From a virus, in IMG/VR virus record IMGVR_UViG_3300008996_000043, positions 1 to 23,896 of that record: a DNA stretch of 23,896 nt, one strand, 5' to 3'. Under the pieces are notes generated by a model. It was not told where the DNA came from. It saw nothing but the letters and a program-made list of their open reading frames with translations, and ran no database searches. Below, in pieces: positions 1-6,402 of the stretch. Positions within the stretch are counted from its first letter, which is position 1; each line of letters begins with the position of its first letter. The position numbers and the translations under genes are program-made.

Positions 1-2
1 AA

Positions 3-413
3 AGAAAATATTATATCCAGAGTTATGAATTCACGATGTTGGGATTTTTAATTGACGAGAATGAATTTGAGGTATCACCGGCGATAAGTAGAGTATTAAC
101 GATGTATGAAATAGATAAAGAACCTAAAAAACGTTCAAAAAGAAAAGACGATCTTATCAATGAATCTAATGAAATAACTTTTGAATATGACTTGGGTGAT
201 TTTGTTAAACAACAAGTGATTTATTATACCGCCAATTTAACGGTGGTGGAATCTATTAATGTTGATAACTATGATGTTTATATAAACGATGATTATTATG
301 GAAATGATATCAATACGATTCAAGTTAATACAAATGATGTATTAAGAATTGATGTTGAAAAATTGGATGATAATATTGTGTCCACAATTAAACTACAGGT
401 TAAGTTAGTTTAA
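3..413 (+). CDS. Probable tail completion / sheath-stabiliser protein (gp15-like), 3' part only
   Basis: The reading frame is open from the window edge (first full codon at 3) to TAA at 411-413, so the 5' end is missing. The ATG at 36 is probably an internal methionine: nothing before it looks like a leader and the frame reads through as YIQSYEFTMLGFLIDENEFE. The first visible block alternates hydrophobic residues, then has an ISR motif. This layout resembles the C-terminal core of T4 gp15, which caps the tail at the sheath end. The second half (from about residue 55 after that Met) is acidic and predicted beta-rich, with no recognised motif. Position directly before the sheath gene agrees with the T4 order 15-(16-17)-18. 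The family call rests on a short, weakly similar segment; another neck or baseplate protein is possible. Its end overlaps the convergent small gene by 4 bp. Confidence 0.4.
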   Translation, partial: RKYYIQSYEFTMLGFLIDENEFEVSPAISRVLTMYEIDKEPKKRSKRKDDLINESNEITFEYDLGDFVKQQVIYYTANLTVVESINVDNYDVYINDDYYGNDINTIQVNTNDVLRIDVEKLDDNIVSTIKLQVKLV

Positions 414-574
414 TCTTCACCATAGATATCTTTATTTTCCGAACATTTTTCAAGGATAAGTTTTTCTAAAAACCAGTAGATTTTAATCCCCCTTTTTTCA
501 CAATACTTTTTTAGTACTTCGTGTGTATCTTTAGAAATTTTCAAGTTTTTGATTTCTTTATCTTTATTTTCCAT
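410..574 (-). CDS. Small ribbon-helix-helix-like protein, 54 aa (putative DNA-binding regulator)
   Basis: On the minus strand ATG (574-572) opens a 54-codon frame ending with TAA at 412-410. After a charged start the protein reads NLKISKDTHEVLKKYCEKRG and then a second hydrophobic helix (IYWFLEKLILEKC). A short beta strand (KNLKIS) followed by two amphipathic helices is the ribbon-helix-helix plan (Arc/CopG type), whose dimers bind DNA through the strand. Small phage proteins of this kind with a conserved K-I-S-x-x-T-H start are common; their targets are mostly unknown. It is the only minus-strand gene here, runs against the upstream gene (4-bp overlap of 3' ends) and diverges from the sheath gene. 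A TATTTAT element lies 24 nt before its start. A regulatory role is inference. Confidence 0.7.
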   Translation of the reverse strand: MENKDKEIKNLKISKDTHEVLKKYCEKRGIKIYWFLEKLILEKCSENKDIYGED

Positions 575-598
575 ACTATATTTTTTTCTTCTTTTTTT

Positions 599-605
599 AT
601 AAATA
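599..605 (-). promoter_or_regulatory. TATTTAT promoter-like element for the minus-strand RHH gene
   Basis: The minus strand reads AACTATTTATA here, ending 24 nt before the ATG at 574. It is the same ACTATTTAT core seen on the plus strand before other transcription units. On the plus strand these bases read TATAAATA (598-605), identical to the T4 late promoter consensus, so direction is ambiguous. Here the orientation shared with the other sites points toward the small minus-strand gene. Confidence 0.4.
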
Positions 606-642
606 GTTGATAATTAAAAAAGCACTTTGGGATTTTCGTTGA

Positions 643-649
643 TATTTAT
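643..649 (+). promoter_or_regulatory. TATTTAT promoter-like element of the sheath gene
   Basis: GATATTTATATAAAAAATAA (641-660) closely matches the element before the gene at 20101 (GGATATTTATATATAAAAAA). It lies 37 nt before the sheath ATG, and the leader between is almost pure A/T with no Shine-Dalgarno. A strong late promoter is expected for a sheath protein needed in hundreds of copies; that assignment is inferred from the recurrence of the motif. Confidence 0.45.
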
Positions 650-686
650 ATAAAAAATAAATAAAAATTAAAAACCTAAAAAGATA

Positions 687-3600
687 ATGGCAACATCAAC
701 AAACAGTAAAGTATTTGTATCGCCAGGTGTTTATACTTCAGAGGTTGATTTAAGTTATGTAGCTCAGAGCGTTGGTGTAACGACGTTGGGGATGGTAGGT
801 GAAACCTTAAAGGGACCTGCTTTTGAACCAATATTTATTCGCAACTACGATGAATTCAGAACTTATTTTGGAGGAACATCACCTGAAAAATTTGTAAATA
901 CACAAATTCCTAAATATGAAGCGGCGTATATCGCGAAATCATATTTACAACAATCAAACCAATTATTCGTAACCAGAGTATTAGGACTATCTGGATATGA
1001 TGCTGGTCCATCTTGGACTATTACAACTAAAGCAAATGTTGATCCTTCAACAATTGATTTTAATTGTGTTAGTGCTACAACTATTGATTGTGTTGAACAA
1101 TGTGTTGAAATTGAAACAATTGACTTCTTAATTCCATTTACTGGTTGTAATAATGATATTAATTCAATTATTTTAGACCAAACAGCAATTCCTGCTGAAA
1201 TATTAATGAAATTAAATAGTCAATATGAACAATTTGATGGTTCAACATCTAGTTTATCTTTTGACTTAAAAAGTCAAATTTTTGATGTTATTAATACACC
1301 AAGTAGTGAAGGGGATTCAATTAGTTATTTTGGTGCTATACCTGGAACTATATATTCGGCGATGACTAATTTAGGGTTTACTGCTTCAACAAATGTATAT
1401 GGTGCGGAGTCAGTTGATGCTTCAGTTATTGATTTTTCATCACCTAAAAATGACCCATGGTATTATTCATTATTTGATAATAATGGGAATGCTAGTTATT
1501 CTGGATATTCGTTTTTCTCGGTGGTTGATGGATTAACATTAATTCCGGTAACTACAACAACAACTATCCATACAACAACCACAACCACAACAACTAACCC
1601 TTGTGCTCCAACAGGAACTACGACTACTACAACAACGACTACATTAAAACCAACAGATTGTTATACAGGGAATTTAATGGGTACTATATTCGTTTATTCT
1701 GGTATGGCTTATACTAATTATGATGATTTAGTTATCGCAACATTAAGATCTAGAGGTAATAACGTTGATGGTTCGGGTGCGATTTATGAAGTATCTGGAT
1801 TAACAGATGTATCAATGGTATGTACTGGACAATATTCAGGTGTGTATAAAAACCCATTTGCTAAATTCGCTTTGAATGTTAAAAATATTGATGGAACTAA
1901 TTTCACTTTTGAATCATCATTCATGAATTCAGACACTCAATATATTTCAAAAGTATTTGGAACAACAAATTTCGGTAAAGATAAAAAATCTGTTCCATTA
2001 TTTGTTGAAGAAAATTATCCTGCTTTATTAAATTATGCTTATAAAAAAGGATATATCCGTGGATTAAATTGTGAATTAACAGCTTTACCTGAAGCAAGGG
2101 ATTTAGATTCATCTTCAATTGGTTGGTATCTTGAACAATATCAAACACCATCATCACCATGGGTGGTATCTGAACTACGTGGTAGTAAAGTTTTTGAATT
2201 ATTTAGATTCACAACTATTTCAGATGGTGAAGGAGCTAACACTGAAGTTAAGGTTTCAATCACAAACATTTCATTTGGTAATGGTTCATTTGATGTATTG
2301 GTACGTGATTTCTTTGATACAGATGAAAATCCAGTTGTTTTAGAGAAATTCACAAATTGTAATATGAATCCAAGTGATAATGGTTATATTGCTAAAAAAA
2401 TCGGTACTACTGATGGTGAATATCAATTAAACTCTAAACTTATCATGATTGAGGTTAATGAAAACGCACCAATTGATGCTTTACCTTGTGGTTTTGAAGG
2501 ATATGAAAATAGACAATATGCTGAAGCTAAACCTTCATTCCCAATTTATAAGACTAAATATGATTTCCCTGGTGAAGAAATATTTAACCCTCCTTTTGGG
2601 TTTACAACTGGTGGTGATAACAAAACTATTAGTAATGGTGATAATGTTAAACGTACTTATTTAGGTATTTCTGACAAAATAGGTGTGGATATTAGTATGT
2701 TTACTTATAAAGGAAAACAATCACCATTATCACCTTGTGATACAACTGGTGATGCTTGGTTATATAAAACAAAAGGATTCCATATGGATATCAACGCAGC
2801 ATCAATAACAATTCCTAATGGTTATACAACTAGTGGTGAAAGTGCTTATTACGTTGGTAATGCTGAGTTTACTTCTGATCCAACAGATGAATCAAACCCT
2901 TATTATAGATTATTTGCTCGTAAATTTACTTTACTTGTAGCTGGTGGTTTTGATGGTTGGGATATCTACAGAGAACGTAGAACTAACGAAGATAAATATA
3001 AAATTGGTAGATCTGGTTTCTTAAAAGGATTTAACCCAACTTGTTCGGTTAAATACCCTAACGCGACTGGATGGGGTGCGTTCAAACAAATCACTGTTGG
3101 TGATAATACTCAAGATTGGGGTAATTCAGATTATTACGCATACTTGTTAGGTTATAAAACTTTTGCTAATCCTGAAGCAGTAAACATCAACGTATTTGTA
3201 TCACCAGGTATTGATTATAAATACAATTCTGATTTGGTTGAAGAAGTGGTAGATATGATTGAAAATGATCGTGCGGATTCAATTTATATTACAACAACAC
3301 CAGATTATAATATGTTAACACCTAATGCTGGAACATCTGAATTAATTTACCCTCAAGAAGCGGTTGATGAACTAGAAAATATTGGTCTTGATTCAAATTA
3401 TACTTCAACTTATTATCCGTGGGTATTGACAAAAGATACTGATAACAATACACAACTTTATTTACCACCAACAGCTGAAGTTGTTAGAAATATTGCTTTA
3501 ACTGATAATATTTCATTCCCTTGGTTTGCTGCGGCAGGTTATACTAGAGGTATTGTTAATTCAATTAAAGCTCGTAAAAAGTTAACTCAAGAAGATCGTG

Positions 3601-4013
3601 ATGTATTGTACAATGGTAGAATAAACCCAATTGCTACATTCTCAGATGTTGGTACTGTGATTTGGGGTAATAAAACACTTCAAGTTAAAGATTCTGCACT
3701 AAACAGAATGAACGTTAGAAGATTGTTATTACAAGCTCGTAAATTGATTTCTGCGGTGTCTGTAAGGCTTTTATTCGAACAAAACGATGACAAGGTTAGA
3801 CAAGACTTTTTGAATGCGGTAAATCCAATTTTAGACTCAATTAGACGTGATCGTGGATTATACGATTTCAGAGTTGAGGTATCGTCTGATTCTGCTGATT
3901 TGGATCGTAATCAAATGACTGGGAAGGTGTATATCAAGCCGTCCTCATCGCTTGAATTTATCGATATAACATTCTATATTACTCCATCTGGAGCGTCTTT
4001 TGACAACATCTAA
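687..4013 (+). CDS. Contractile tail sheath protein (gp18-like), enlarged, 1108 aa
   Basis: This is the sheath subunit that polymerises around the tail tube and contracts to drive injection. The N-terminus has the sheath signature VFVSPGVYTSEVDLS followed by a YDEFRTYFGG-type segment (about residues 8-75). The C-terminal 200 residues carry the conserved domain that links neighbouring subunits: PWFAAAGYTRG, then NPIATFSDVGTVIWGNKTL, then NVRRLLLQARKLI, ending in a beta-rich tail. T4 gp18 has about 660 residues; here some 450 extra residues sit mostly between about 120 and 700, presumably surface-exposed. Within them residues 289-325 hold two runs of threonine (up to 9) separated by NPCAPTG and closed by PTDC. 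ATG at 687 puts the SPGVY motif at the usual position. The gene is followed by a strong terminator. Confidence 0.93.
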   Translation: MATSTNSKVFVSPGVYTSEVDLSYVAQSVGVTTLGMVGETLKGPAFEPIFIRNYDEFRTYFGGTSPEKFVNTQIPKYEAAYIAKSYLQQSNQLFVTRVLGLSGYDAGPSWTITTKANVDPSTIDFNCVSATTIDCVEQCVEIETIDFLIPFTGCNNDINSIILDQTAIPAEILMKLNSQYEQFDGSTSSLSFDLKSQIFDVINTPSSEGDSISYFGAIPGTIYSAMTNLGFTASTNVYGAESVDASVIDFSSPKNDPWYYSLFDNNGNASYSGYSFFSVVDGLTLIPVTTTTTIHTTTTTTTTNPCAPTGTTTTTTTTTLKPTDCYTGNLMGTIFVYSGMAYTNYDDLVIATLRSRGNNVDGSGAIYEVSGLTDVSMVCTGQYSGVYKNPFAKFALNVKNIDGTNFTFESSFMNSDTQYISKVFGTTNFGKDKKSVPLFVEENYPALLNYAYKKGYIRGLNCELTALPEARDLDSSSIGWYLEQYQTPSSPWVVSELRGSKVFELFRFTTISDGEGANTEVKVSITNISFGNGSFDVLVRDFFDTDENPVVLEKFTNCNMNPSDNGYIAKKIGTTDGEYQLNSKLIMIEVNENAPIDALPCGFEGYENRQYAEAKPSFPIYKTKYDFPGEEIFNPPFGFTTGGDNKTISNGDNVKRTYLGISDKIGVDISMFTYKGKQSPLSPCDTTGDAWLYKTKGFHMDINAASITIPNGYTTSGESAYYVGNAEFTSDPTDESNPYYRLFARKFTLLVAGGFDGWDIYRERRTNEDKYKIGRSGFLKGFNPTCSVKYPNATGWGAFKQITVGDNTQDWGNSDYYAYLLGYKTFANPEAVNINVFVSPGIDYKYNSDLVEEVVDMIENDRADSIYITTTPDYNMLTPNAGTSELIYPQEAVDELENIGLDSNYTSTYYPWVLTKDTDNNTQLYLPPTAEVVRNIALTDNISFPWFAAAGYTRGIVNSIKARKKLTQEDRDVLYNGRINPIATFSDVGTVIWGNKTLQVKDSALNRMNVRRLLLQARKLISAVSVRLLFEQNDDKVRQDFLNAVNPILDSIRRDRGLYDFRVEVSSDSADLDRNQMTGKVYIKPSSSLEFIDITFYITPSGASFDNI
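1551..1661 (+). repeat. Poly-threonine low-complexity segment inside the sheath gene
   Basis: Codons 289-325 encode Thr blocks of 5, 8 and 9 residues, broken by IH and by NPCAPTG and followed by LKPTDC. The DNA is a mix of ACA, ACT, ACC and ACG codons rather than one repeated triplet, so it is not a simple recent slippage product. It looks like an extended linker between a conserved domain and an inserted surface domain. Flanking cysteines are visible. Confidence 0.85.
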
Positions 4014-4030
4014 AAATAAAAAACATAAAA

Positions 4031-4060
4031 AAATGGGGGGTGAATTAACCCCCATTTTTT
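4031..4060 (+). terminator. Intrinsic terminator after the sheath gene
   Basis: AAATGGGGG (4031-4039) pairs perfectly with CCCCCATTT (4049-4057) around a 9-nt loop, followed by a T tract to 4060. It begins 17 bp after the sheath stop codon and leads straight into the TATTTAT element of the next gene. Confidence 0.9.
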
Positions 4061-4071
4061 ATTTAATAAAC

Positions 4072-4078
4072 TATTTAT
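4072..4078 (+). promoter_or_regulatory. TATTTAT element at the start of the HAD gene
   Basis: AAACTATTTATGAATATGG: the motif overlaps the first ATG (4077) and ends 4 nt before the second in-frame ATG (4083). The arrangement terminator, A/T spacer, ACTATTTAT, ATG is the same as before the uvsX-like gene. If the motif is a -10 element the mRNA would have almost no leader. Confidence 0.35.
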
Positions 4079-5042
4079 GAATATGGAGAAGAAAAAAATT
4101 ATTAAAGTGTTAAGAGAATATAGTGAAAATCATAATTTACAATTATATTCATTAGATTGGGATGATAATATTTTAGGTATGCCCACAACTATTAAAATGG
4201 ATAAAAAAGTTGTTGGTAGTAAAGGTAAAGAAAAATGGCAACCTATTGATGTGTCAACTGAAGAATTTGCTATAATTAGATCCAATCCTAACTATAGACC
4301 TAGAAATAATGATTTTCAAGAGGCATTTATTGATTTTACATTACCAGATACATTTTTAAACGATACTAAAAAAGCGATTGAAAAAAATCAATTTTCTCCT
4401 AGTTTTAACGACTTAAAGAAAACATTAATAAACGCAAACCCCTTTGCCATTATAACAGCTAGAGGTCATAGTCCGAAAATCATTAAACAAGGTGTTAAAA
4501 TATTTATAGATATTGTTTTAACCGATGAAGAAAAGGTTGAAATGGTTAAAAATATTAAAAAAGTTTTTGAACGTGAAGGTGATTTAGAAAAAATATATAA
4601 AACAAAACAACTTAATAGTTTTGAACAATTTATTGATGTTTATTTACGAGTTAAAGGGAGGTATTATCCTGTATCGTCAAAAGAATTTGGTGTTAAAGCT
4701 ATGTTAGATTCAAGTAAAGGAGCGTCATCCCCAGAGTATAATAAACAATTAGCTTTAAGGGATTTCGTCTATTACATTTATAATCAAGTTAAGAAATATA
4801 TCGTAGATGGTACGTATAAATCCATCCAAGTTGGTTTTTCCGATGATGATAAGAAAAATGTTGAGGGTATGATTGAATATATTCAAAATGAATTAACCAA
4901 TGAATTTCCTGAAATTGAATTTACAGTTATTGATACTTCTAGTGGTGGTAAAAATAAAATAAAAATAAGTGGTGAAAAACAAGATGAATCAGAATCATTA
5001 CTAGAGAATTTTATTTTTAACAGAATTAAAAAACTACTATAA
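4077..5042 (+). CDS. HAD-superfamily phosphatase-like protein, 321 aa
   Basis: The HAD active-site motifs are visible in order. Motif I is LYSLDWDDNILGMPT, with D27 the expected nucleophile and D29 the acid/base. Motif II is AIITARG, with T127. A late acidic motif, VGFSDDDKKNVEGM, has D256/D257 as Mg2+ ligands. About 90 residues lie between motifs I and II and about 125 between II and the acidic motif, so a cap or helical insertion is likely. The protein should hydrolyse a phosphate ester; the substrate cannot be read from sequence. It stands alone between the sheath terminator and a long non-coding A/T-rich region. The start could be ATG 4077 or 4083 (M-N-M-E-K); the D-W-D motif is included either way. 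A nucleotide or polynucleotide-end phosphatase used in DNA metabolism or host takeover is as likely as a structural role. Confidence 0.75.
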   Translation: MNMEKKKIIKVLREYSENHNLQLYSLDWDDNILGMPTTIKMDKKVVGSKGKEKWQPIDVSTEEFAIIRSNPNYRPRNNDFQEAFIDFTLPDTFLNDTKKAIEKNQFSPSFNDLKKTLINANPFAIITARGHSPKIIKQGVKIFIDIVLTDEEKVEMVKNIKKVFEREGDLEKIYKTKQLNSFEQFIDVYLRVKGRYYPVSSKEFGVKAMLDSSKGASSPEYNKQLALRDFVYYIYNQVKKYIVDGTYKSIQVGFSDDDKKNVEGMIEYIQNELTNEFPEIEFTVIDTSSGGKNKIKISGEKQDESESLLENFIFNRIKKLL

Positions 5043-5144
5043 ACCTTATTTTAACTACCAAACGTTAATTTTAAGACCATATTAGAGTTTAATCCATATG
5101 AATTTATAGCTTTGGATTTATAATCTATTAGAATTGATATTTGT

Positions 5145-5432
5145 AAAAGTCAAATATTTATCATACTAATCCGATAGGAATTCCCCTATTATAATAATAT
5201 ATTAATAATTAATTATAAAATAAATAATATTATAATATATTATTAAATTGGTTATAGAATGGGTTATATTAATATATACTAGTATATATTAATATAATTA
5301 TATATATATATAATATAATTATATATTTATTAAGTAGGTAATTAATTTTGATAAGTCAATAGTTTTAACAATTTTTTCATATAATATTTTATTCAACGAA
5401 ATTAATAAAAATTCATTGATTATTTGACTTTT
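5145..5432. repeat. 12-bp inverted repeat bracketing the A/T-rich region
   Basis: AAAAGTCAAATA at 5145-5156 is the exact reverse complement of TATTTGACTTTT at 5421-5432. The arms enclose 264 bp including the 34-bp palindrome. A partial direct copy (AAGTCAA) lies at 5353-5359. They could be binding sites for one protein in two orientations; chance is not excluded in such A/T-rich DNA, although each arm contains the less A/T-rich GTC. Confidence 0.6.
5264..5297. repeat. Perfect 34-bp palindrome
   Basis: Two 17-base half-sites meet at 5280/5281 without a spacer; the central bases are ATATACTAGTATAT. Every base pairs with its mirror partner. An 18-bp A/T palindrome (5297-5314) and a 12-bp one (5313-5324) follow at once. 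The complete symmetry with a central CTAG makes it more than a simple TA run. It could extrude as a cruciform or bind a dimeric protein. Confidence 0.85.
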
Positions 5433-5462
5433 TTAATTATGTTTTTTGTAAAAAATTAATAT

Positions 5463-6221
5463 ATGGATAATCAGCTATTACAGGCAGCTACGGAGAATTT
5501 TACATTACCCCACGACGTTGTACCTTTACCGTCTGGAGGTAAATTCTATAAATCAAAAAAGAAATCGGTTAAAATTGGGTTTTTAACTGCTACTGACGAA
5601 AATTTATTATTGAATTCAACGAGGAATAATTCTGACAATATCGTTTTAACATTGGTTAGAAATAAGTTGTATGAACATGACTTAAGACCTGAAGAAATGA
5701 TTGAGGGTGATATTCAAACGATACTATTGTATTTACGAAATACATCATTTGGTCCAGAATATAATTTAGTTCTTAGAGACCCTCAAACTGGTAAATCATT
5801 TGATCATACAGAAATTTTAGATGCTATTGACTTCAAAAAAACGGAAGTTCAACCAGATGAAGATGGTTATTTCACAACTATTTTACCTAAATCTGGTTCA
5901 ACGGTGAAATTAAGATTATTGAGTTATGGTGAAGTTGTTGAGTTAGATAAGTTAGCGGAATCATATCCTCAAGGGAGAATTGTTCCAACGATAACTTGGA
6001 AATTAAACAAACAGATTGTATCTATTGATGGTAATGATGATAAAATGGTCATTTCTAAATTCGTTGAATCAATGCCGATTATGGATTCCAAATATATTCG
6101 TGAATTCTTAAATAAAAACCAACCTTCGTTAGATTTAACGAGAAGTGTAATAGCCCCATCAGGAGAAAGAGTAGTGTTTAACATTACTTTTGGGGTTGAG
6201 TTTTTTCGCCCTTTCTTCTAA
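5463..6221 (+). CDS. Baseplate hub/assembly protein, gp26-like, 252 aa
   Basis: The protein reads FTLPHDVVPLPSGGKFY, then VKIGFLTATDENLLL, then an ILLYLRNTSFGPEY segment. This matches the plan of T4 baseplate protein gp26 (family T4_baseplate): an LPSxGxxY start, a beta strand with a T-A-x-E/D-E motif, and a helical region about residues 65-95. T4 gp26 has 208 residues and works in assembly of the baseplate hub. The C-terminal half (about 120-250) is beta-rich. The 0-frame ends at TAA 6219-6221, but the +1 frame continues past it (see the next entry), and a tape-measure-like gene follows, so this may be the first part of a frameshift pair. The start at 5463 follows the 420-bp non-coding region; the leader is A/T-rich without Shine-Dalgarno. 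Confidence 0.7.
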   Translation: MDNQLLQAATENFTLPHDVVPLPSGGKFYKSKKKSVKIGFLTATDENLLLNSTRNNSDNIVLTLVRNKLYEHDLRPEEMIEGDIQTILLYLRNTSFGPEYNLVLRDPQTGKSFDHTEILDAIDFKKTEVQPDEDGYFTTILPKSGSTVKLRLLSYGEVVELDKLAESYPQGRIVPTITWKLNKQIVSIDGNDDKMVISKFVESMPIMDSKYIREFLNKNQPSLDLTRSVIAPSGERVVFNITFGVEFFRPFF

Positions 6222-6363
6222 TTATGCTACGTATCTGTTGGATGAATTTTATTTAATGGCGAAGTTTTTAAGGACTTCATACAATGAATTTTTAACATTA
6301 CCAACATATATTCGGAAATACTTAATCAATAAAATCATTGACAATAATACGCCGAAGGAATAA
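6208..6363 (+). CDS. +1-frame continuation of the gp26-like gene (candidate programmed frameshift; 51 codons)
   Basis: Just before the 0-frame stop the message reads GAG TTT TTT CGC CCT TTC TTC TAA. If the ribosome slips +1 at TTT-C (tRNA-Phe re-pairing on TTC), or -2 on the T run, it continues through ALSSNYATYLLDEFYLMAKF and ends at TAA 6361-6363. This adds 51 residues and gives a product of about 299 aa. The extension looks like real protein (TSYNEFLTLPTYIRKYLINK, a helical segment of a type found in small proteins encoded beside gp26-like genes) and has no good start codon of its own before ATG 6256, which would give only 35 residues. Frameshifted chaperone pairs next to the tape measure are widespread in tailed phages. 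Separate translation from 6256 is the alternative. Confidence 0.55.
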   Translation, partial: ALSSNYATYLLDEFYLMAKFLRTSYNEFLTLPTYIRKYLINKIIDNNTPKE

Positions 6364-6386
6364 TAACCCTTCGGCATATTTATTTT
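6351..6386 (+). terminator. Intrinsic terminator after the gp26-like pair
   Basis: GCCGAAGG (6351-6358) pairs perfectly with CCTTCGGC (6368-6375) around a 9-nt loop that contains the stop codon of the +1 frame, followed by ATATTTATTTTA. The tail is T-rich but interrupted by A, and it includes the TATTTAT element of the next gene. Confidence 0.75.
6377..6383 (+). promoter_or_regulatory. TATTTAT promoter-like element of the tape-measure gene
   Basis: TATTTAT lies directly behind the terminator stem and 19 nt before the ATG at 6403. The leader (AAGAAAATTATT) has no Shine-Dalgarno. The T tail of the terminator and the element share bases, so one of the two readings could be incidental. Confidence 0.4.
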
Positions 6387-6402
6387 ATATAAGAAAATTA
6401 TT

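Larger units (their letters stand above)
5043..5462. other. 420-bp non-coding A/T-rich region with nested palindromes
   Basis: No frame longer than about a dozen codons begins with ATG on either strand. The centre (about 5187-5335) is almost only A and T, with many short self-complementary runs and one perfect 34-bp palindrome. It is bracketed by a 12-bp inverted repeat (AAAAGTCAAATA at 5145-5156 and its complement at 5421-5432). AAGTCAA occurs again at 5353. Two small hairpins lie at the left: ATATTTG/CAAATAT (5137-5157) and ATAGG/CCTAT (5174-5189). No clear terminator follows the HAD stop. Candidates are a replication origin or unwinding element, a recombination site, or a long structured leader for the gene at 5463; sequence alone does not decide. 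Confidence 0.7.

Noticed and set aside
598-605. TATAAATA read as a plus-strand T4-type late promoter for the sheath
   Set aside because: The exact T4 consensus is present, but the context AACTATTTATA on the other strand matches the family of elements before other genes and fits the minus-strand gene; the sheath has its own element at 643. Not fully excluded.
1551-1661. Poly-Thr DNA read as a microsatellite or contingency repeat that could switch the sheath on and off
   Set aside because: Codons are mixed (ACA, ACT, ACC, ACG) with interruptions, so slippage of a pure unit is unlikely, and the frame is intact.
1921-2353. Open frames of 70-80 codons on both strands inside the sheath gene
   Set aside because: They lie wholly within a well-supported gene, have low-complexity or biased composition, and have no leader; they are shadows of the sheath frame.
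5187-5335. The A/T-rich island as a CRISPR array or direct-repeat array
   Set aside because: There are no regularly spaced repeats with unique spacers; the symmetry is palindromic and the runs are simple A/T.
5421-5462. Bacteroidota-type promoter (TTTG ... TAnnTTTG) before the gp26-like gene
   Set aside because: TTTG at 5423 is present but the candidate -7 (TATGTTTT) is imperfect and the spacing is too short.
6226-6256. Short frame starting at ATG 6224 after the gp26-like stop
   Set aside because: It stops after ten codons; the meaningful frame is the +1 continuation.
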